A DNA stretch of 64,000 nucleotides from the NCBI RefSeq assembly GCF_000971335.1, contig NZ_JZJL01000009.1, positions 57,056 through 121,055 on the forward strand. The letters are read 5' to 3'. Origin of the DNA: Chromobacterium vaccinii. GTDB taxonomy: Bacteria > Pseudomonadota > Gammaproteobacteria > Burkholderiales > Chromobacteriaceae. The notes under the pieces are model-generated. The model worked only from the letters and a program-made list of their open reading frames with translations. It had not been told where the DNA came from and made no database searches. Both the position numbers and the translations under genes were made by a program. Below are positions 1-8,075 of this stretch, piece after piece (position 1 is the first letter of the stretch; every line of letters starts with the position of its first letter).

Positions 1-190
1 CTTCGAAGGCGGCCAGAATGCGGTCCCGGCAAGAATGCAACGCCGCCAGGTCCGGCCACATCACGGGCAGGGCCGGATAATTCAGCCACTCCACCTCCAG
101 CCGGTGCGCGTCCAGCTGCAGCCGCAGGGCCCGCCGCGCCAGCGCCGCGTCGCCGCGGGCCAATTCCGTCACTTCGAACGGCAACTCCAT
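1..190 (-). CDS. Probable GNAT N-acetyltransferase, N-terminal part (cut by window edge)
   Basis: The first 63 codons of a minus-strand gene are visible and its 3' part lies outside the window. The ATG at 190 has a good GGAGA ribosome site about 8 bases upstream. The overlapping ATG at 195 hits a stop after eight codons, so it is not the start. The visible protein begins MELPFEVTELARGD and has an alternating helix and strand pattern like the start of GCN5-type acetyltransferases, but the acetyl-CoA motif is not in view. The family call is therefore an impression from the N-terminus only. Confidence 0.45.
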   Translation of the reverse strand, partial: MELPFEVTELARGDAALARRALRLQLDAHRLEVEWLNYPALPVMWPDLAALHSCRDRILAAFE

Positions 191-386
191 TTCATCTCTC
201 CGTCATCTTCGGATCGGATCATCTCGTACAATTCCGGCTTGTGTTCCATCGCGCAAAGCGGTATCAAGAACTTGCGTCGCGCGTCGCGCGGGTGGAAAAG
301 CGTCGCTCACCGCTTGAGGCGCATCATGTCCACGGCCCTGGCATGGCGGCACAATCATGCCAGAACCCACGCAGGAGACCATCTTC

Positions 387-917
387 ATGCTCACACTCGA
401 CACCTTGGGCAAAGCCGCCGCCGCGCCCAGCTTCGAACAACCGCTGGAAATGCTGCAGGCCTGTCACGACAAGATCCGCCGTTTCTGCGATCAACTGGAC
501 AAGCTGCCGCCCTATATCGAGGAGCACGGCGTCGACGACGCCGCGCGCAACACCATAGACGACGTGGTCCGCTATTTCGACGTCGCCGGCCCCGCCCATC
601 ATACCGACGAAGAGGAAGAGCTGTTTCCCCTGCTCGAAGAACGCCTCCCCACCGCCGCCTCGCGGCTGGAGCAGCTATCCGCCGAGCACGGCTACCTGCA
701 CTCCTGCTGGAACGCCATCCGCGACGACCTGGTCGCGCTGCGCGACGGGCGCATCCGCCAGATCAGCAGGACCGAGCTGCAGGAATTCGCCCGCCAGTAC
801 CGCGAGCACGCGGCCGCCGAGGAGGAATGGCTGTTTCCCGCCGCCGCCGGCGCGCTCAGCGCCGAAGAGCTGCGCCAGGCCGGCGCCAATATGGCCAGGC
901 GCCGCCAGGCCGGCTGA
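387..917 (+). CDS. Hemerythrin-like HHE-domain protein
   Basis: A 176-residue soluble protein predicted to fold as a four-helix bundle holding a diiron centre. Likely metal ligands are H27 (in ACHDKI), H71/H72 followed by an acidic run (HHTDEEEELF), H101/H105, and H141 with E145 near the end (REHAAAEEEWLF). The repeated H...E-E-x-x-LFP pattern is typical of HHE cation-binding domains that bind oxygen or sense iron, oxygen or NO. I chose the ATG at 387 rather than one 30 bases upstream because an AGGAG sits 11 bases before it. It is divergent from the probable acetyltransferase gene and convergent with tal. The ligand in vivo cannot be read from sequence. Confidence 0.8.
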   Translation: MLTLDTLGKAAAAPSFEQPLEMLQACHDKIRRFCDQLDKLPPYIEEHGVDDAARNTIDDVVRYFDVAGPAHHTDEEEELFPLLEERLPTAASRLEQLSAEHGYLHSCWNAIRDDLVALRDGRIRQISRTELQEFARQYREHAAAEEEWLFPAAAGALSAEELRQAGANMARRRQAG

Positions 918-936
918 GCCCGCCTCTGCAAGCGAA

Positions 937-966
937 ACGGGCTGCCCGCTTCCGCCGGCAGCCCGT
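937..966. terminator. Bidirectional hairpin between hemerythrin-like gene and tal
   Basis: A perfect 10-bp stem (ACGGGCTGCC against GGCAGCCCGT) with a 10-base loop lies between two convergent stop codons. The minus-strand side continues into TTTCGCTT, a weak U-tract, so it most likely ends tal transcription and may serve both genes. Confidence 0.5.
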
Positions 967-998
967 CGCTGTCTTCACCCTTTGACTCGGCGGTCCGC

Positions 999-2060
999 TC
1001 AGGCGGTCAGCTTCAGCAACTGGGAGAAAGCGTCCTCGAACAGCTTCAAACCGTCCTGCTGCAGCTTCTCGCCGACCGCGGCCAAGTCGATGCCGGCGGC
1101 TTCCACCGCGGCCAGCAGCGCCTTGGCCTCGTCCATGCCCTGCGGCAGCGTCAGCGCGGCGTCGCCGTGGTCGCGGAAGGCGGCCATGGTCGCGTCCGGC
1201 ACGGTGTTGACGGTTTCGTCGCCGATCAGGCTCTCCACGTACAGCACGTCGCGGTAAGCCGGGTTCTTGGTGCCGGTGGACGCCCACAGCAGGAATTGCG
1301 GGCGGGCGCCGGCGGCGCGCAGCTTGGCGAACTCCTCGCCGTGGAAGCGCTCCAGGTAGCGGGCGTACGCGGCCTTGGACAGCGCGATCGCCACCTTGCC
1401 CTGATGCGGCTCGGCCACTTGCGGATCCAGCAGGCTGTCGACGCGCGACAGGAAGAAGCTGGCCACGGCCTTGACGCCGGCCACCGGCTGGCCGTCGGCC
1501 AGACGAGCGGACAGGCCGGCGATGTAGGCGTCCCAGACCGCTTCCACCTGCGGCAGCGAGAACAGCAGCGTGATGTTGACGTTGACGCCTTCGCGGGTCA
1601 GCGTCTGGAACGCGCGGACGCCCTCGGCGGTCGCCGGGATCTTGATCATCGCGTTGGCGCGGCCGATCTCGGCCCATAGGCGGCGCGCGGCGGCCAGGGT
1701 GCCGGCCTCGTCGCGCGACAGCTCGGGCGACACTTCCAGGCTGACGTAGCCGTCGTTGCCCTGGCTGGCTTCGTACTGCGGCAGCAGCAGGTCGCAGGCC
1801 GCCTGGATGTCGGCCACCACCAGCTTCTCGTAGCGGGCCTCGGCGGACAGGGCGGCGTTCTGCTTCAGAACGGCCAGTTCGCCCTGATAGCTCGCGTCGC
1901 CGCTGATCGCCTTGTAAAAAATGGCCGGATTGGAGGTCACGCCGGCGATGCCGTCGTCGGCCAGCAGGCGGGCCAGTTCGCCGGAGGCGATCAGTTCACG
2001 GGACAGGTTGTCCAGCCAGATGCGCTGGCCGAAGGGACGGATGGCTTGCAAACGATTCAT
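999..2060 (-). CDS. tal: Transaldolase
   Basis: A 353-residue transaldolase moving a dihydroxyacetone unit between sedoheptulose-7-P and glyceraldehyde-3-P in the non-oxidative pentose phosphate pathway. The N-terminal block GIAGVTSNPAIFYKAI (about residues 38-52) and the Schiff-base lysine K140 in AMIKIPA are clear. Length and motifs match the longer, separate transaldolase subfamily rather than the ~317-residue E. coli TalB type. The open frame runs 76 codons further upstream but without transaldolase-like sequence, so the ATG at 2060 (MNRLQAIRPFG) is taken as the start. It lies downstream of phoR on the same strand with a hairpin between them. Confidence 0.93.
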   Translation of the reverse strand: MNRLQAIRPFGQRIWLDNLSRELIASGELARLLADDGIAGVTSNPAIFYKAISGDASYQGELAVLKQNAALSAEARYEKLVVADIQAACDLLLPQYEASQGNDGYVSLEVSPELSRDEAGTLAAARRLWAEIGRANAMIKIPATAEGVRAFQTLTREGVNVNITLLFSLPQVEAVWDAYIAGLSARLADGQPVAGVKAVASFFLSRVDSLLDPQVAEPHQGKVAIALSKAAYARYLERFHGEEFAKLRAAGARPQFLLWASTGTKNPAYRDVLYVESLIGDETVNTVPDATMAAFRDHGDAALTLPQGMDEAKALLAAVEAAGIDLAAVGEKLQQDGLKLFEDAFSQLLKLTA

Positions 2061-2115
2061 GGTGAGGCGTCCGGGTATTGCTTGAGATAAAGAATCCATC
2101 CTACCCCGGCAACGC

Positions 2116-2142
2116 CGCCGCGCCAAGAGGAGAGGCGCGGCG
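2116..2142 (-). terminator. Hairpin between phoR and tal, possible weak terminator
   Basis: A perfect 9-bp G+C stem (CGCCGCGCC / GGCGCGGCG) with a 9-base loop lies downstream of the phoR stop. No U-tract follows on either strand, so it may pause or process the transcript rather than end it. Confidence 0.3.
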
Positions 2143-2154
2143 ATTTGCGCTGGC

Positions 2155-3462
2155 TCAGGCGGCCTGGCTGTCGTTGCGGCGCTCGCGCGGGAACACCGCG
2201 CTGAACGTGCTGCCCTTGTCCGGCTCGCTCTTGATTTCCAGCCGGGCGTGGTGGCGGGCCAGCACGTGCTTGACGATGGCGAGGCCAAGCCCGGTGCCGC
2301 CGCTGCCGCGCGAGCGGCCGCGGTCGACGCGGTAGAAGCGCTCGGTCAGCCGCGGGATGTGCTCGCGCGGAATGCCGATGCCGGTGTCGGCGACGGAAAA
2401 ACGCAGCTGCTCGCCCTCATCCTGCCAGGACAGGGTGATGCTGCCGCCCTCCGGCGTGTAGCGCACCGCGTTGGACACCAGATTGCCGAACGCCGAATGC
2501 AGCTCCTGCCCGCTGCCCCACAGGCCGGCGTCGCAGCAGCGCGCCAGCTTGACCTGGTGCCGCCCCTGGGACAGCCCCTCGGCCTCCACCATCAGCGTGT
2601 CCAGCATCATCTGCATGTCCACGTGCTCGGAGCTGACGGCCTTCGGGCTGTTCTCCAGCCGGGACAGCGCCAGCAGGTCTTCCACCAGGCTCTGCATCCG
2701 CCGCGACTGCTCCATCATCATCGGCAGGAACTGGCGCAGCGTGCGCTCGTCCACTTCCGGCATGTCGTTCAGCGTTTCCAGGAAGCCGCCGACCACGGTC
2801 AGCGGCGTGCGCAGCTCATGCGAAACGTTGGCGACGAAATCGCGGTGCACGGTCTGCACCCGCTCCAGCTGGGTGATGTCGCGGGTCAACAGCAGCTTGC
2901 GGGTGGAATCGAACGGCACCAGCTGCAGCGAGATCACCAGTTCGCGCGGCTGGCTGAAGCTCAGCGTCAGCGGCTGGCTGAAGCTGGCGTTCTTCATATA
3001 GGTATGGAAGGCCGGCTGGCGGATCAGGTTGAGGATCTGGTTGCCGACGTCGCGCTTGCGGTCCAGGCCCAGATGCTCCACCGCCATCGGGTTCACCCAT
3101 TCGATGCGGTCGTGCTCGTCCAGCACCACCACGCCGTCCGGCATCGCCTCGCCGGCGTTGATGAAGCGCTCCAGCGCGTGGGTCAGCTTCTTCTTGCTCT
3201 GGCTCTGGTTGCGCATGGTGCGGTAGAGGATCATGAACACCGAGTGCCAGACGCCGAAGCCGTCCGGCACCCGCTCGGGCACCGGATGGCGCAGCCAGCG
3301 CAGCAGCAGCGCGATGTGGTAGAGGTTGAAAGCCAGCCAGCCGCCCAGCGAGATGGCCAGCACCAGCAGCGCGTCGGTCGCCGACGACAGCGCCCAGAAA
3401 CCGGCGCTGACGATCAGGATGGCCGCCAGCCACAGCGCGGTGCGTTGCAGGAGTTCTCGCAT
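2155..3462 (-). CDS. phoR: Phosphate regulon sensor histidine kinase PhoR
   Basis: A 435-residue inner-membrane histidine kinase that phosphorylates PhoB when phosphate is low. It shows two N-terminal membrane helices (about residues 8-26 and 31-55) with almost no periplasmic loop, a PAS domain (about 100-190), the H-box VSHELRTPL with the phosphorylated histidine, the N-box (NLVSNAVRYT), the G1 box (DTGIGIP) and the G2 box (GTGLGLAIV). The lack of a periplasmic sensor is typical of PhoR, which senses through the Pst-PhoU complex; no pst or phoU gene is in this window. Its ATG overlaps the phoB stop codon by one base (TAATG), implying translational coupling. Confidence 0.95.
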   Translation of the reverse strand: MRELLQRTALWLAAILIVSAGFWALSSATDALLVLAISLGGWLAFNLYHIALLLRWLRHPVPERVPDGFGVWHSVFMILYRTMRNQSQSKKKLTHALERFINAGEAMPDGVVVLDEHDRIEWVNPMAVEHLGLDRKRDVGNQILNLIRQPAFHTYMKNASFSQPLTLSFSQPRELVISLQLVPFDSTRKLLLTRDITQLERVQTVHRDFVANVSHELRTPLTVVGGFLETLNDMPEVDERTLRQFLPMMMEQSRRMQSLVEDLLALSRLENSPKAVSSEHVDMQMMLDTLMVEAEGLSQGRHQVKLARCCDAGLWGSGQELHSAFGNLVSNAVRYTPEGGSITLSWQDEGEQLRFSVADTGIGIPREHIPRLTERFYRVDRGRSRGSGGTGLGLAIVKHVLARHHARLEIKSEPDKGSTFSAVFPRERRNDSQAA

Positions 3463-4151
3463 TACTGCTGGACGGAGAAGCGGTAGCCGGTGCCGCGCAC
3501 GGTCTGAATCAGGCTGTCGTGCTCGGTGCCCTCCAGCGCGCTGCGCAGGCGGCGGATGTGCACGTCCACGGTGCGCTCCTCGACGAAGACGTGGTCGCCC
3601 CACACCTGGTCCAGCAGCTGGGCGCGGGAGTGGACGCGCTCCGGATGGGTCATGAAGAAGTGCAGCAGGCGGAATTCGGTGGGGCCAAGCTCGATCACGC
3701 TGCCGTTGCCGGTGACGCGGTGGGTCACCGGGTCCAGCCGCAAGCCTTGCACGTCGACCGCGTCGTCGGTCATCTGCGGCGCGCGGCGGCGCAGCACGGC
3801 CTTGATGCGGGCCAGGAGCTCGCGCGGCGAGAACGGCTTGGTGATGTAGTCGTCGGCGCCGGTTTCCAGACCCGCGACCTTGTCCTGCTCGTCGGAGCGG
3901 GCGGTCAGCATGATGATGGGGATGTGGCGGGTGCGCTCGTCGGCGCGCAGGCGCTTGGCGACGTCGATGCCGCTGGCGCCCGGCAGCATCCAGTCCAGCA
4001 GCACCAGGTCGGGCAAGGCGTTCCTCACCAGCGTCAACGCCGCCTCGGCGGTGCCCGCGCGCAGCACATGATGGCCGGCCTGGGCCAGGTTGAAGGCGAT
4101 CAGCTCCTGAATCGCCGGTTCGTCTTCGACAAGCAGAATGTTGGCGGCCAT
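3462..4151 (-). CDS. phoB: Phosphate regulon response regulator PhoB
   Basis: A 229-residue OmpR-family response regulator, the same length as E. coli PhoB. The receiver domain has the acidic pair near residues 10-11 and phospho-acceptor D53 (LLDWMLPG). The C-terminal winged helix includes the family pattern RLLHFFMTHPERVHSRAQLLD (split by me at about residues 160-180) and ends in the usual RTVDVHIRRLR and GTGYRF blocks. An alternative start 13 codons upstream adds a non-conserved tail, so the ATG at 4151 is preferred; GAGGAT precedes it. It is the first gene of a phoB-phoR operon and has a Pho box about 47 bases upstream, consistent with autoregulation. Confidence 0.95.
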   Translation of the reverse strand: MAANILLVEDEPAIQELIAFNLAQAGHHVLRAGTAEAALTLVRNALPDLVLLDWMLPGASGIDVAKRLRADERTRHIPIIMLTARSDEQDKVAGLETGADDYITKPFSPRELLARIKAVLRRRAPQMTDDAVDVQGLRLDPVTHRVTGNGSVIELGPTEFRLLHFFMTHPERVHSRAQLLDQVWGDHVFVEERTVDVHIRRLRSALEGTEHDSLIQTVRGTGYRFSVQQ

Positions 4152-4197
4152 GTGGCTATCCTCGGGTTTGATTTTGCGGCAAGCATACAAACGCCAG

Positions 4198-4215
4198 ATG
4201 ACACTAATATGACAT
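4198..4215 (-). promoter_or_regulatory. Pho box upstream of phoB
   Basis: Read on the minus strand the 18 bases are ATGTCATATTAGTGTCAT: two TGTCAT-type half sites 11 bases apart, joined by an A/T-rich centre. This matches the known PhoB-binding Pho box layout closely. Its position is right for PhoB-dependent activation of phoB-phoR. Confidence 0.8.
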
Positions 4216-4273
4216 GTCTTGGAAAGTTCCCGCGCCGCGATTTTCCCGTAAACCGCCCTCTCGCGCCAGACCC

Positions 4274-4307
4274 AAAAAAAAACGGGCCTGCCTATCAGGC
4301 AGACCCG
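4274..4307 (-). terminator. Strong intrinsic terminator with no gene upstream of it
   Basis: An 11-position stem (CGGGTCTGCCT with AGGCAGGCCCG, one mismatch, three-base loop) is followed on the minus strand by nine T residues. The nearest minus-strand gene that could read into it (gapA) already has its own terminator, so it probably ends a short RNA transcribed from within this intergenic region. Confidence 0.75.
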
Positions 4308-4470
4308 GAATGGTCGTCGTCAAAAACATTGATCTGACAAGAGACCAGGGACAAAGAGATCACCAGGACAGTCTCAAATGAGGGGGTCGAGCGACTCGCT
4401 CATCCGCAACCAATCTTGGAGCGGAGCAAACGGCGGGACGTGCCGCTTGTTCCAGATACGGGCTGAATTT
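4283..4470 (-). ncRNA. Candidate small RNA between phoB and the Lrp-type gene
   Basis: A promoter-like pair lies upstream on the minus strand: TTGTCG at 4500-4505, a 17-base spacer and TATAGC at 4477-4482. Start near 4470 and stop at the terminator would give an RNA of about 190 nt. Inside is an inverted repeat around 4385-4410 (ATGAGCGAG...CTCGACCCCCTCAT on the RNA strand). The only notable ORF, 43 codons from an ATG near 4491, begins upstream of the predicted start and has no ribosome site. I do not recognise it as 6S or another named RNA. It could instead be a spurious promoter beside a real terminator. Confidence 0.45.
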
Positions 4471-4476
4471 TACGTA

Positions 4477-4505
4477 GCTATACTGCTGCATAGGCCACTC
4501 GACAA
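4477..4505 (-). promoter_or_regulatory. Predicted sigma-70 promoter for the candidate small RNA
   Basis: TTGTCG and TATAGC each match the consensus hexamers at four of six positions and are separated by exactly 17 bases. The pair points toward the orphan terminator at 4274-4307. Confidence 0.4.
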
Positions 4506-4571
4506 TAGGATTTTTCTACATTTAGCTTTATTATCTATCTTTATTTCGTCATATTTCCTTTGATTCGAAAC

Positions 4572-5015
4572 ATGGACAGATTCGATCGCAAAATCCTCGC
4601 TGCGCTGCACGAAAATGCCAGAATCAGCTTCGCCGAACTGGCGCGGCGGGTAAACCTGTCGGCGCCGGCGGTGGCCGACCGGGTGGCCAAGCTGGAGCAG
4701 TCCGGCGTGGTCACCGGCTACCATGCCCGCATCGATCCCAACCGGATCGGCCTGCCCATCGCCTGCCTGATCGAATTGACAGTCAAGCACTTGGAGTACT
4801 ACCTGGTGATCGAGCAGATCCGCAATACGCCGGAAGTGATCGAGTGCGCGTCCATCACCGGCACCAGCGGCCTGATGATACGGGTGGCGGTGGACACCAT
4901 GCCGGCGCTGCAGGCGCTGATCGCGCGGCTGATGCAGTTCGGCGACACCAAGACCTCGATCATTATCGACATGCCGGTGCCGCCGAGGATGCCGATGCTG
5001 AGCGAAGACGAATGA
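4572..5015 (+). CDS. Lrp/AsnC-family transcriptional regulator
   Basis: A 147-residue DNA-binding protein. Residues 1-60 form the Lrp winged helix-turn-helix (LDRKILAALHENARISFAELARRVNLSAPAVADRV pattern, with D5 and the FAELA..LS.PAV core visible), and residues 65-140 form the RAM ligand-binding domain. The ATG at 4572 gives the normal family start; an in-frame TTG four codons earlier is less likely. The gene stands alone, with the gapA terminator overlapping its stop codon on the other strand. The ligand, probably an amino acid, and the targets are unknown. Confidence 0.88.
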   Translation: MDRFDRKILAALHENARISFAELARRVNLSAPAVADRVAKLEQSGVVTGYHARIDPNRIGLPIACLIELTVKHLEYYLVIEQIRNTPEVIECASITGTSGLMIRVAVDTMPALQALIARLMQFGDTKTSIIIDMPVPPRMPMLSEDE

Positions 5016-5047
5016 AAAAACGGCCGGGGCCCCTAGGGCGCCGGCCG
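5015..5047 (-). terminator. Terminator of gapA
   Basis: A G+C stem, CGGCCGG paired with CCGGCCG, is followed on the minus strand by six T residues. It begins at the last base of the Lrp-type gene's stop codon and ends gapA transcription. Confidence 0.7.
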
Positions 5048-5082
5048 GAACAGAGAACAACTCTCCCTTACAGCGTCGCGGC

Positions 5083-6096
<1,014 letters not shown>

Positions 6097-6310
6097 TCAG
6101 CTTGTGGCAGCTCAATGAACGATTCGATGGAGTGAACATCGCCACCGAAAAATACGAATTCCGCGGACGGGGCCCGTCGCCGCCGGGCAGGGACAGCGCA
6201 CCCCGCCAAACGAAAACAGCGCAGGCCGTTTCCGGTCCCGCGCTGTCACTTTCCTCTGATTTTCGCTTGTAATCAACACGCTACATCAAGTGTTTGCGAT
6301 TTTAGCGGCC

Positions 6311-7999
6311 TCATCCTTGCAAAACCGCGGCGTACGGCGCGGCGTCGGCCCGCAGCACCACGTGCAGCAGGCTGGCGGACACCGCGGTGACGCCGCTGGC
6401 GCCCAGCTGCAGCAGCGCCGCCTGGTCCACCAGCGCGGCGTCGGCCACTTCCACCCGCAGCCGGCTGCCCGCCACCGCCTCGATCTTGCGCACATTGCCG
6501 GCGCCGCCCAGCGCCGCCAGCCAGCGCGCCTTGTCGATGCTGGCGCCGCCCGCCGCGGCGGCGGAAGCCAGCGACTCGGCCACCGCCGGAGCGGCTACCT
6601 GCGGTTCCGCGGCGGCGCTGCCCAGCGCGCCGCGGATCTCGTCGGCGATCAAATCCGCCTCTGGCCCCAGCACCACCTGCACGCTGCCGGCGGCCGGCTT
6701 GATCAGGCCGCGCGAGCCCAGCGCCTTCAGCGCCGCTTCGTTGACCTTGTCGTTGCTGGCCACCTGCAGGCGCAGGCGGGTGGTGCAGGCGTCCACCGAT
6801 TTCAGGTTGGCGGCGCCGCCCAGCGCGTCGATGAAGGCGCGCGCGCGGCCGGTGCCGGCGCCGACTTCAGCCACGGCCACCATCACGTCCTCGCGGCCGG
6901 GGGTTTTCAGGTCGAACTTGCGGATGAAGAACACGAACAGGCCGTAGTAAACGATGAAGTAGGCCGCGCCCACCGGCAGCAGCAGCAAGGGCTTGGTGGC
7001 CAGGCCGAAGTTCAGCAAATAGTCGAACAGGCCGGCGGAGAAGCCGAAGCCCAGCTTGACGTCCAGCGTCTGCATGATGGCCATCGCCAGGCCGGTCAGC
7101 ACCGCATGGATCGCGTACAGCGCCGGCGCCAGGAACATGAAGGCGAATTCCACCGGCTCGGTGACGCCGGTCAGCATCGCGGTCAACGCCATCGAAAACA
7201 GCAGGCCGCCGACGGCCGCGCGGTTTTCCGGCTTGGCGGTGCGGTACATCGCCAGGCAGGCGGCCGGCAGGCCGAACATCATCACCGGGAAGAAGCCGGA
7301 CATGAACATGCCCGCGGTCTTGTCGCCGGCGAAAAAGCGGGTCAGGTCTCCGTGCACCAGCTTGCCGGCGGCATTGGTGAAATCGCCCACCTGGAACCAG
7401 ACCATGGTATTGAGGATGTGGTGCAGGCCGGTGACGATCAGGATGCGGTTGAGCACGCCGTAGAAGAACACGCCGATCTCGCCCGCGCCGATCAGCCATT
7501 TGCCGACGCTGTCGATGCCGTGCTGGATCGGCGGCCAGATGTAGCCGAGCACCGCGCCCAGGATCAGCATGGAGAAGCCGGTGACGATGGGGACGAAGCG
7601 CTTGCCGCCGAAGAAGGCCAGGTAGCTGGGCAGCTTGATGTCCTTGTAGCGGTTGTACAGATAGCCGGCGATCAGGCCCGACAGAATGCCGGACAGCACG
7701 CCCATATTGATCTTGTCGTCGATCACCTTCAGCACCGCGGTCAGCACCAGGAAGCCGATGGCGCCGGCCAGGCCGGACGTGCCGTTGTTGTCCTTGGCGA
7801 AACCCACCGCCACGCCGATGGCGAAGATCAGCGCCAGGTTGCCGAAGATGGCGTCGCCCGCCTGGGCCATGATCTTGATGTCCAAGAGGTCGGGCTGGCC
7901 CAGCCTCAGCAGCAGGCCGGCCACCGGCAGCACGGCGATCGGCAGCATCAGGGCGCGCCCCAGCTGCTGGATGCCGGCAAACTTGTTAAGAGTACTCAC
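6311..7999 (-). CDS. nagE: PTS N-acetylglucosamine transporter EIICB with a second, degenerate EIIB domain
   Basis: A 562-residue inner-membrane permease that imports and phosphorylates GlcNAc. The EIIC part spans about residues 1-365 with ten or so membrane segments and the GLHHILN active-site loop near residue 191. EIIB follows at about 383-460 with phosphorylated C405 (DACTTRLRL). After an Ala-rich linker comes a second EIIB-like repeat at about 488-562 (GGAGNVRKIEAVAGSRLRV) in which the cysteine position is Val/Ala. No EIIA is attached; it is supplied by the fusion protein encoded just upstream, 76 bases away. Last gene of the nag operon. Confidence 0.92.
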   Translation of the reverse strand: MSTLNKFAGIQQLGRALMLPIAVLPVAGLLLRLGQPDLLDIKIMAQAGDAIFGNLALIFAIGVAVGFAKDNNGTSGLAGAIGFLVLTAVLKVIDDKINMGVLSGILSGLIAGYLYNRYKDIKLPSYLAFFGGKRFVPIVTGFSMLILGAVLGYIWPPIQHGIDSVGKWLIGAGEIGVFFYGVLNRILIVTGLHHILNTMVWFQVGDFTNAAGKLVHGDLTRFFAGDKTAGMFMSGFFPVMMFGLPAACLAMYRTAKPENRAAVGGLLFSMALTAMLTGVTEPVEFAFMFLAPALYAIHAVLTGLAMAIMQTLDVKLGFGFSAGLFDYLLNFGLATKPLLLLPVGAAYFIVYYGLFVFFIRKFDLKTPGREDVMVAVAEVGAGTGRARAFIDALGGAANLKSVDACTTRLRLQVASNDKVNEAALKALGSRGLIKPAAGSVQVVLGPEADLIADEIRGALGSAAAEPQVAAPAVAESLASAAAAGGASIDKARWLAALGGAGNVRKIEAVAGSRLRVEVADAALVDQAALLQLGASGVTAVSASLLHVVLRADAAPYAAVLQG

Positions 8000-8075
8000 A
8001 ACATATCTCCCAGGTTAATTCTGGTGCCGTCTTGTCCGATGGCGGCTCGCCAGCACTTCGCACCGATGCCCGCCG

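Noticed and set aside
35..985. 316-codon plus-strand frame covering the hemerythrin-like gene
   Set aside because: Arg-rich nonsense composition; the hemerythrin-like frame inside it has family motifs and a ribosome site.
4362..4491. 43-codon minus-strand ORF inside the candidate sRNA region
   Set aside because: Its ATG lies upstream of the predicted transcription start and has no ribosome site; the peptide resembles nothing known.
6277..6295. AACAC/GTGTT inverted repeat upstream of gapA as a regulator site or nagE terminator
   Set aside because: Only five paired bases, no U-tract and no match to a regulator motif I can name with confidence.
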